From NCBI GenBank assembly GCA_036556145.1, contig DATBKB010000053.1, positions 1-10,504 on the forward strand: a stretch of DNA of 10,504 nucleotides. The letters run 5' to 3'. Of the stretch, positions 5,859-10,504 are shown piece by piece (the stretch's first letter is position 1; each line of letters starts with the position of its first letter). Origin of the DNA: JACDAV01 sp036556145. Lineage in GTDB: Bacteria > Chloroflexota > Limnocylindria > Limnocylindrales > CSP1-4. The position numbers were made by a program, and so were the translations under genes. The notes under the pieces are model-generated. The model did no database searches. It saw only the letters and a program-made list of their open reading frames with translations, and was not told the origin of the DNA.

Positions 5859-8014
5859 CACCGCGCCCCGGGCCCGCCTCCCGCCGCCCGGCGCGACTCG
5901 AGCTCGACGACCTTGTTCTGCGGGTAGGCGATCCGCGTGTGGTACATCCCGAGCAGCTGCCCCACGAACGCCTCGCGGATCCGCTCGATGTCGCGGAGCG
6001 TCAGGTCGCACTCGTCGAACTGCCCGTCCGCGAGCCGCTCCTCGATGATCCGCGCGACCATCGCCCGGATCGCCGGCTCGTCACGCGACGAAAGCGAGCG
6101 AACGGAGGCTTCGACGCCGTCGGCGAGCATGATCAGCGCCGCCTCGCGCGACTGGGGCTTCGGGCCGATGTGGCGGAACTTGCGCTCGTCGACCGCCTCG
6201 GCCGCTCGCCGGCCTTCGACCGTCGCGACCCCGCCGTACGGTGCCGCGGCGGCCTCGCGGGCCCGCGCGATGAAGTACGCCATCGTCGCCGTTCCGTGGT
6301 GCTGGGGGATGAAGGCGATCAACGCCTTCGGCAGCTTCGACTTGTAGGCGAGGTCGATGCCGTCGGCGACGTGCTGCTTGAGGATCTGCGCTGAGACTTC
6401 GGGCTCGAGCTCGTCGTGGATGTTCTCGCCGCCGGCTTGGTTCTCGATGAACGCGTACGGGTTCGCGAGCTTGCCGATGTCGTGGTAGTAGGCGGCGACG
6501 CGGGTGACGAGCGGGTCCGCGCCGATCGCCTCGGCTGCGCGCTCGGCGAGGTTGCCGACCATGATCGAGTGGTGGTACGTGCCCGGCGTCTCGACCAGGA
6601 GGCGCCGCAGGAGCGGCTGCGACGGGTTCGCGAGCTCGAGCAGCTGGAAGACCGTGAGGATCCCGAACAGGCTGCCGAGGACCGCGAAGCTGCCGACCGC
6701 GGCGACCGCCGCGCCACCGCCCGAGGCCGCGGCCGCTCCCCATAGCTCGGCCACGCCGCGCGCGTCGCGGGCACCGAACAGCGAGAAGACCGAGACGACG
6801 AGTGCCTGGACGACGAAGATCGCGAGGCCAGCCTGGACGAAGACCTGGAGGCGATCGCCGCGCCGGACCGCGACGATCCCGGCGAAGCCGCCGAGGAAGA
6901 CGTACGCCGCCATCTCCAGCGAGTTGCCGTTGACCGCGCCCGCGATCAGCGCGAGCACCGCCATGAGAACCGTGGCCGCGCCGGCGTCGAGCAGCACCGC
7001 GATGAGCATCCCGACGGCCGCGACCGGCAGGAGGAACGGGATCGCGGCGCGACCGGCCGTGACCTTCAGGCCGAGGGCCGTCACGACGAGCAGCAGCCCG
7101 ACAAGCGTCAGGACGTTGTTGCGGTGCCACAGGTCGGGTCGGAAGCGCCAGACCCATGCGAGGAGCAGCCCGACGACGAGCGCGGCGAACAGGAACCACC
7201 CGGTCACCGAGGCGACGTCCGGCCCCGTTTCGAGGAGATTCGCAAACTCGAGGACCTCGATGTCGGCCGCGCTGATGGGGTCGCCGGCGCGGACGATGAT
7301 CTGGCCGGGCAGGATCCGGACCTGGACCGGATCGACGGCCGCGGCGCGCTGGTTGCGAACCTCGTCGGTGAGGGCCTGGCTGTAGCTCGAGTTCGGGACG
7401 ACGAACGGCCGGATGATCGACTCGGCGAGCAGTCGCCCTTCGTCGCTGAGTGCCTGCCCGAACTGCTTTCCGAGGTCCGCCTTGACCTCGGCGAGGCGCG
7501 AGTCGCGGACCTCCGTCCGCTCGATTGTCTCGAGGACACGCACCGACTCGGCCTTGACGGTCGGCCAGTCCTTCGGGTCCAGGGCGAGCAGGATCGCCCG
7601 GGCGTCGTCGGACAGCTCCGGCAGGACCTGTTCGAGCGTCGATCGTCGCTCCGCGGCGGGGGTCTCGGCGGCGAACGCGCGGTCGACCGGCGCGAGCTCG
7701 CGCCGGAGGGCGCCAACCTGCTCGGCGGAGACGACGAGGGCCTTGTCGATCGAGTAGTCGTACTGCGGCTCGACGTCCGCCCGCGCCCGCCGCCGCTCCG
7801 CCTCGGTCCGGACCTCGCTGTCGAACGAGATCGCCGTGCGGGCGACGATGTCGCGGTCGGCCGGGCGGCCCTCCTCGATCCGGAACGCCGGCTGGAGGAA
7901 GTCGAAGCCGAGCGCCGCGCCGAGGAGGACGACGAGGACGACCGCGGCGATGCCGAGGCGGCCCGCGTCGCGGCGGGTGAACCGGCGGGGACCGGTGACG
8001 CGCTGGGTCAGCAC
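5858..8014 (-). CDS. pgpH: 7TM-HD c-di-AMP phosphodiesterase (PgpH/YqfF type)
   Basis: This is a membrane protein of 718 aa in the 7TMR-HD family, whose studied members (Listeria PgpH) hydrolyse the second messenger c-di-AMP to pApA. It has a first membrane helix at about 18-36, then an extracellular 7TMR-HDED-type domain at about 40-265, then a cluster of seven hydrophobic segments at about 270-457. A cytoplasmic HD domain at about 470-690 follows. Likely metal ligands are visible: GTYHHS (H481/H482), YYHDIGK (H511-D512), QHV (H548), PQHHG (H572-H573) and LADG (D632). The start is GTG at 8014, eight bases after the yqeY stop, with no good Shine-Dalgarno, so coupling to yqeY is likely. The stop overlaps the ybeY start by one base. 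All core elements are present, so it should be active; no diadenylate cyclase gene is in this window. Confidence 0.94.
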   Translation of the reverse strand: MLTQRVTGPRRFTRRDAGRLGIAAVVLVVLLGAALGFDFLQPAFRIEEGRPADRDIVARTAISFDSEVRTEAERRRARADVEPQYDYSIDKALVVSAEQVGALRRELAPVDRAFAAETPAAERRSTLEQVLPELSDDARAILLALDPKDWPTVKAESVRVLETIERTEVRDSRLAEVKADLGKQFGQALSDEGRLLAESIIRPFVVPNSSYSQALTDEVRNQRAAAVDPVQVRILPGQIIVRAGDPISAADIEVLEFANLLETGPDVASVTGWFLFAALVVGLLLAWVWRFRPDLWHRNNVLTLVGLLLVVTALGLKVTAGRAAIPFLLPVAAVGMLIAVLLDAGAATVLMAVLALIAGAVNGNSLEMAAYVFLGGFAGIVAVRRGDRLQVFVQAGLAIFVVQALVVSVFSLFGARDARGVAELWGAAAASGGGAAVAAVGSFAVLGSLFGILTVFQLLELANPSQPLLRRLLVETPGTYHHSIMVGNLAERAAEAIGADPLVTRVAAYYHDIGKLANPYAFIENQAGGENIHDELEPEVSAQILKQHVADGIDLAYKSKLPKALIAFIPQHHGTATMAYFIARAREAAAAPYGGVATVEGRRAAEAVDERKFRHIGPKPQSREAALIMLADGVEASVRSLSSRDEPAIRAMVARIIEERLADGQFDECDLTLRDIERIREAFVGQLLGMYHTRIAYPQNKVVELESRRAAGGGPGAR

Positions 8015-8021
8015 GACGGGT

Positions 8022-8501
8022 TCAGTGGCGGCCCGCGTCGTGGCCGGCGACGTCGGCGGCAGCGAGCCTTTGCGCGACGAGCTCGTGGACGCGCTTGCCG
8101 TCGGCGCGGCCGCGCGTCTTCGGCGAGAGCCAGCCCATGACCTTGCCGATATCCCGGGCCGACGACGCCCCGGTGGCGGCGATGGCCTCGCCGACGAGCG
8201 TGGCCAGCTCGTCCTCGCCGAGCGCCTGGGGCATGTACTCCTGGATGATCCGGATCTCCGCCTCCTCGCGCGTGGCGAGGTCCTCGCGATTGCCCTTGCG
8301 GAACGCGTCGACAGACTCGCGGCGGGTCTTCACCTCGCGCGTCACGACAGCGAGGTACTCGTCCTCGGTGAGGGGCCGCAGCTCCTTCTTCTCGAGGTTG
8401 TACGCCGCGTTGGAGACCATCCGCAGGGTGTCGCGGCGCAGCGCGTCACCCGACCGCATCGCGGCGGTCAGGTCCGTCTGGATCCGATCTCGAAGGGACA
8501 C
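8022..8501 (-). CDS. yqeY: GatB/YqeY domain protein
   Basis: The product is a 159-aa helical YqeY protein, related to the tail domain of the GatB subunit of Asp-tRNA(Asn)/Glu-tRNA(Gln) amidotransferase. A role in tRNA binding is assumed for the family, but the exact function is not settled. The sequence matches the family throughout: SLRDRIQTDLTAAMRSGD, then LRMVSNAAYNLEKKE, LTEDEYLAVVTREVKTR, EYMPQAL (88-94) and GKVMGWLSPKTRGRADGKRV. The GTG at 8501 is preferred over the in-frame GTG at 8513 because it gives the usual MSL-x-x-RI start and has GAGGTG about 9 bases upstream; with the earlier start that motif would touch the start codon. It lies between rpsU and pgpH, a common arrangement, and the short gap to rpsU contains a perfect hairpin. 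Confidence 0.94.
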   Translation of the reverse strand: MSLRDRIQTDLTAAMRSGDALRRDTLRMVSNAAYNLEKKELRPLTEDEYLAVVTREVKTRRESVDAFRKGNREDLATREEAEIRIIQEYMPQALGEDELATLVGEAIAATGASSARDIGKVMGWLSPKTRGRADGKRVHELVAQRLAAADVAGHDAGRH

Positions 8502-8515
8502 CGGAGATGGCACCT

Positions 8516-8539
8516 CGGGCGGTGGAGGAGGTCCGCCCG
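8516..8539 (-). promoter_or_regulatory. Hairpin in the rpsU-yqeY gap with CCTCC loop
   Basis: On the minus strand a perfect 7-bp stem (CGGGCGG / CCGCCCG) closes a 10-base loop, ACCTCCTCCA. It begins 12 bases after the rpsU stop and ends against the GAGGTG that serves yqeY. There is no T-tract after it. It could protect the rpsU 3' end, attenuate read-through into yqeY, or affect access to the yqeY ribosome site. The loop contains a copy of the 16S anti-Shine-Dalgarno-type sequence and could pair with Shine-Dalgarno sequences. The structure is seen; the function is inferred. Confidence 0.5.
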
Positions 8540-8551
8540 CACGGGGCTGGG

Positions 8552-8737
8552 TCAGCCCTGCGGCGTTCGGGCGTTCTTCTTGCGCTTCGCTTCCTTGCGC
8601 TTGCGCTTCACGCTCGGCTTCTCGTAGTGCTCGCGGCGACGAGCCTCCGCGAGGATGCCGCTCTGCTGGATCTTCTTGTTGAAGCGGCGCAGGGCGCTCT
8701 CGAACGTCTCGTTCTCACCGACTCGAACTTCGGCCAA
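8552..8737 (-). CDS. rpsU: 30S ribosomal protein bS21
   Basis: bS21 is a small basic protein of the 30S platform that sits near the 3' end of 16S rRNA and helps initiation. The 61-aa product reads AEVRVGENETFESALRRFNKK, then a middle segment (SGILAEARRREHYEKPS), then a Lys/Arg-rich tail (VKRKRKEAKRKK), the standard bS21 layout. The start is a TTG at 8737: it follows a perfect AGGAGGTGA by 7 bases, and the extension from a further upstream ATG at 8770 would run through this ribosome site and has no bS21 similarity. It is the first gene of the rpsU-yqeY-pgpH-ybeY unit, with its own promoter about 110 bases upstream. Confidence 0.96.
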   Translation of the reverse strand: MAEVRVGENETFESALRRFNKKIQQSGILAEARRREHYEKPSVKRKRKEAKRKKNARTPQG

Positions 8738-8743
8738 TCCGGG

Positions 8744-8753
8744 TTCACCTCCT
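8744..8753 (-). promoter_or_regulatory. Perfect Shine-Dalgarno of rpsU
   Basis: AGGAGGTGAA on the minus strand is fully complementary over its first nine bases to the usual 16S 3' tail (TCACCTCCT). It ends 6-7 bases before the TTG start at 8737. It decides the rpsU start and probably makes up for the weak start codon. Confidence 0.9.
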
Positions 8754-8811
8754 CGGGCTGCGTCTGGCACGACGCCGGCGTGCTCGTGAGCCCAACGGCA
8801 CCCAGCGCTCG

Positions 8812-8830
8812 CCGGGTACGGGGAACCCGG
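8812..8830 (-). promoter_or_regulatory. Small hairpin in the rpsU leader
   Basis: A 6-bp perfect stem (CCGGGT / ACCCGG) with a 7-base loop lies shortly after the predicted transcription start of rpsU. It is seen in the sequence; it may be a leader element for autoregulation of bS21 or a chance structure in GC-rich DNA. Confidence 0.3.
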
Positions 8831-8844
8831 GCGAGGGCTGCGGG

Positions 8845-8873
8845 AGCATAGCCGAGGCCCGGGAGGGGGTCAA
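8845..8873 (-). promoter_or_regulatory. Sigma-70 type promoter of the rpsU operon
   Basis: On the minus strand TTGACC (8868-8873) and TATGCT (8845-8850) are separated by exactly 17 bases, the ideal spacing for a housekeeping sigma promoter. This A/T-containing pair stands out in GC-rich surroundings. Transcription should start near 8838, leaving a leader of about 100 bases before rpsU. It lies in the 165-base gap between the dehydrogenase-like gene and rpsU, so the rpsU unit need not depend on the upstream gene. Confidence 0.75.
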
Positions 8874-8902
8874 ACCGTCCTCCAGGGGTCCTCGGGGGCC
8901 CG

Positions 8903-9853
8903 TCAGCGGCGGCGGGCGAAGTTCCTCGCGAGCTCGCTCGACCAGCGCCGGCCGAGGGCGTCGGCATTGGCCTGGACCCATTCCGGGAACGAGATCGTGC
9001 CCCGCGGCCGCTCCTTCGAGGTCAGGAGCCCGCTCGTCAGCTCGCGGATCTCGTCGCCGGTCAGCACGACGTCCCGGACCATCAGCCCGAGCACCTTGGC
9101 GCCGAACCGGACGCCCGCGTGCGGCATCGGCAGGACGAGGGCGCGCCCGGCGACGGCCCGGCGGATGATGCCGACGAGCTCGCGATACTCGAGGGTCTCG
9201 GGTCCCGCCGCATCGGCGATGCCGCCCGGCCGTCCGTCGGCCGCGTCGAGGCAGATGCGGGCGACGTCCGCGACGTGGACCGGCTGGATCGGGTAGCGGC
9301 CGCGTCCGGGCATCGCGAAGACCGGCAGGTGCCGGAGCGACCAGGCGATGTTGTTGACGAGGATGTCGCCGAGGCCATACGTCAGCGTCGGTCGGACGAT
9401 CGCCCACTCGACCCGTGATGATCGAAGCATCCCCTCGAGCGTGCCTTTGGCACGCACGTACGGCGTGGCGCCGCGCGGATCGGCGCCGACGACGCTGATG
9501 TGGACGATCCGCCGCACGCCGGCCTCGCGCGCGGCGGCGAAGAGGACGGCCGAATCGGCGACGGCGCGCTCGAACGTGCGACGGCCGCGCGGGAACCGGA
9601 TCCAGTACGTGTTGTAGAGCGTGTCGACGCGATCGAGGGCGGCGCCGAGATCGGCCGGTCGTCCGAAGTCGAGCGGCGCGACGGCGAGATGTGGCGCCAG
9701 GGGATCGTCCGGTGCCGGGCGGCGGTGCGTGAGCGTCACGACGCGATCCCCCCGGGCGAGAAGCGCCTCGGCGATGGCGCGGCCGGTGAAGCCGAAGGCG
9801 CCGGTGACGGCGTGGGTTCGGCCCGTCGCCGGCTGGCCCGTCAGCGCGTCCAC
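8903..9853 (-). CDS. NAD(P)-binding atypical SDR / epimerase-like protein
   Basis: The product is a 316-aa extended/atypical short-chain dehydrogenase-like protein with an N-terminal Rossmann fold: HAVTGAFGFTGRAI carries the TGxxGxxG nucleotide-binding pattern (17-24). HIS (118-120) and a YxxxK pair (Y132, K136) match SDR active-site positions. Later blocks include IVRPTLTYG (152-160), the NNIAWSLRHLPVF segment (167-179) and PVHVADVARICLDA (191-204). The overall pattern fits the NmrA/NDUFA9-like NAD(P)H-binding proteins annotated as NAD-dependent epimerase/dehydratase; the substrate is unknown. The GTG at 9853 is chosen because homologous proteins begin shortly before the HAVTGAFG strand; the frame stays open to 10039, but that extension would overlap the divergent ligase gene. 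TTG at 9889 is another possible start. No strong ribosome site is visible. Confidence 0.82.
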   Translation of the reverse strand: MDALTGQPATGRTHAVTGAFGFTGRAIAEALLARGDRVVTLTHRRPAPDDPLAPHLAVAPLDFGRPADLGAALDRVDTLYNTYWIRFPRGRRTFERAVADSAVLFAAAREAGVRRIVHISVVGADPRGATPYVRAKGTLEGMLRSSRVEWAIVRPTLTYGLGDILVNNIAWSLRHLPVFAMPGRGRYPIQPVHVADVARICLDAADGRPGGIADAAGPETLEYRELVGIIRRAVAGRALVLPMPHAGVRFGAKVLGLMVRDVVLTGDEIRELTSGLLTSKERPRGTISFPEWVQANADALGRRWSSELARNFARRR

Positions 9854-9950
9854 GGCGAGAGCTTCCGCCGTGTCGCCCGACGCGGTCAAGGCTCGTCGGA
9901 GTGGTTCGGTTGGGACGACCGTCCCGGTCGGGCATCGTACGATCGGCCCG
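9854..9950. promoter_or_regulatory. Divergent promoter region with palindromic -10
   Basis: This 97-base gap separates the minus-strand SDR gene from the plus-strand acyl-CoA synthetase gene. At 9934-9943 lies the perfect 10-bp palindrome ATCGTACGAT, which presents TACGAT (a good -10 box) on both strands. On the plus strand TACGAT (9938-9943) ends 7 bases before the ATG at 9951, so transcription would begin at or next to the start codon, giving a leaderless mRNA; consistent with this, no Shine-Dalgarno precedes that ATG. No convincing -35 box is seen on either side. The palindrome could instead be a repressor site. Confidence 0.45.
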
Positions 9951-10504
9951 ATGGAGACCCTGCTCGACCTCGTCGAGCGAGCCTGCCGCGACCACGCCGA
10001 TCGGCCCGCCCTCAGCGTCCGGGGCGAAGGCGGTGACACGGCGACCTGGAGCTACCGCGAGCTCGACCTCCGCGGCCGGCTCGCGGCGTGGCGGTTGCGG
10101 GCGCTGGGTCTCGAGGCGGGCGACCGACTCCTCACCTGGGGCCCATCGACTCCGGATCTCGCCGCCGTCTATCTCGGGGCGATCCGGGCCCGCCTCATCC
10201 TCGTGCCGCTCGACCTGCGGATGAGCCGTGACGCCATCGCCGCGCTCGTCCGCAGTGCCGAACCGCGACGCCTCGTCCTGGGGACGGGGCGGGACGCGCC
10301 GGATCCCGCCGCGGCGGGCCTGTCTGACCTGCCGACGACGACCGTCGACGAGCTCGCCGCGCCGGCCGATGCGACGTTCGCGCCGGATTGGGAAGCCCAG
10401 GTCGCCGGGTGGGATCGACCGAGGCCCGACGACATCTGGGACCTCATCTACACCTCGGGCACGACCGGGACGCCGAAGGGCGTGATGCTCGCCCACGACA
10501 ACAT
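9951..10504 (+). CDS. AMP-forming acyl-CoA synthetase/ligase, N-terminal part
   Basis: This is an open frame of 184 codons that runs off the window, so only the N-terminal third or so of a typical 500-aa enzyme is visible. It belongs to the ANL adenylate-forming superfamily, which activates a carboxylic acid with ATP and usually passes it to CoA. Visible family marks are an N-terminal region WSYRELDLRGRLAAWRLRAL (33-52), AGDRLLTWGPSTPDLAAVYLGAI (57-79), VPLDLRMS (85-92) and the phosphate-binding A3 motif YTSGTTGTPKGVM (167-179). The substrate cannot be told from this part; a long-chain fatty acid type is plausible. The ATG at 9951 lies just 7 bases after a TACGAT box and lacks a ribosome site. 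It diverges from the SDR gene and may share control with it. Confidence 0.9.
   Translation, partial: METLLDLVERACRDHADRPALSVRGEGGDTATWSYRELDLRGRLAAWRLRALGLEAGDRLLTWGPSTPDLAAVYLGAIRARLILVPLDLRMSRDAIAALVRSAEPRRLVLGTGRDAPDPAAAGLSDLPTTTVDELAAPADATFAPDWEAQVAGWDRPRPDDIWDLIYTSGTTGTPKGVMLAHDN

Noticed and set aside
8874..8902. Terminator after the SDR gene
   Set aside because: The stretch is rich in runs of G and C but gives no clean stem followed by a T-run, so I could not support a terminator.
8745..10496. Minus-strand open frame of 583 codons over the SDR gene and ligase
   Set aside because: It overlaps the SDR gene in a different frame and the ligase on the opposite strand, both with clear motifs, and has no family resemblance.

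Overview
The window looks like chromosomal DNA from a very GC-rich bacterium. Every gene uses G/C-ending codons, and the strong codon bias gives long spurious antisense reading frames. The combination of bS21, YqeY, a PgpH/YqfF-type 7TM-HD protein and YbeY in one run is typical of Firmicutes and Chloroflexota and unlike most Actinobacteria. With this GC content I infer a Chloroflexota lineage (Limnocylindria/Ellin6529-like), but nothing in the sequence proves it.

Layout, left to right. (1) 27-4531, minus strand: a two-gene unit read as pth (peptidyl-tRNA hydrolase, TTG start) then mfd (transcription-repair coupling factor, GTG start two bases after the pth stop). (2) 4532-4875: a 344-base non-coding divergent region. 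It holds a strong hairpin and a 12-bp tandem repeat on the pth side, and three imperfect direct repeats with an exact 49-base period on the side next to a MarR-family regulator gene. (3) 4876-5313, plus strand: the MarR regulator. Its stop codon overlaps that of the convergent gene ybeY. (4) 5310-8873, minus strand: an operon rpsU-yqeY-pgpH-ybeY with a well-formed sigma-70 type promoter (TTGACC, 17 bp, TATGCT) and a perfect Shine-Dalgarno sequence before rpsU. (5) 8903-9853, minus strand: an atypical NAD(P)-binding short-chain dehydrogenase/epimerase-like protein. (6) 9951-end, plus strand: the N-terminal part of an AMP-forming acyl-CoA synthetase-like enzyme, cut by the window edge. Genes 5 and 6 diverge from a 97-base gap that contains a perfect palindrome able to act as a -10 box in both directions.

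Most of the content is conserved housekeeping: translation quality control (pth), rRNA maturation (ybeY), ribosomal protein bS21, an aspartyl/glutamyl-tRNA amidotransferase-like protein (yqeY), c-di-AMP turnover (pgpH) and transcription-coupled repair (mfd). I see no defence island, mobile element, CRISPR array, tRNA or rRNA. The parts worth a second look are non-coding: the 49-base repeat array beside marR, the rpsU-yqeY hairpin whose loop carries an anti-Shine-Dalgarno-like sequence, and the symmetric divergent promoter.
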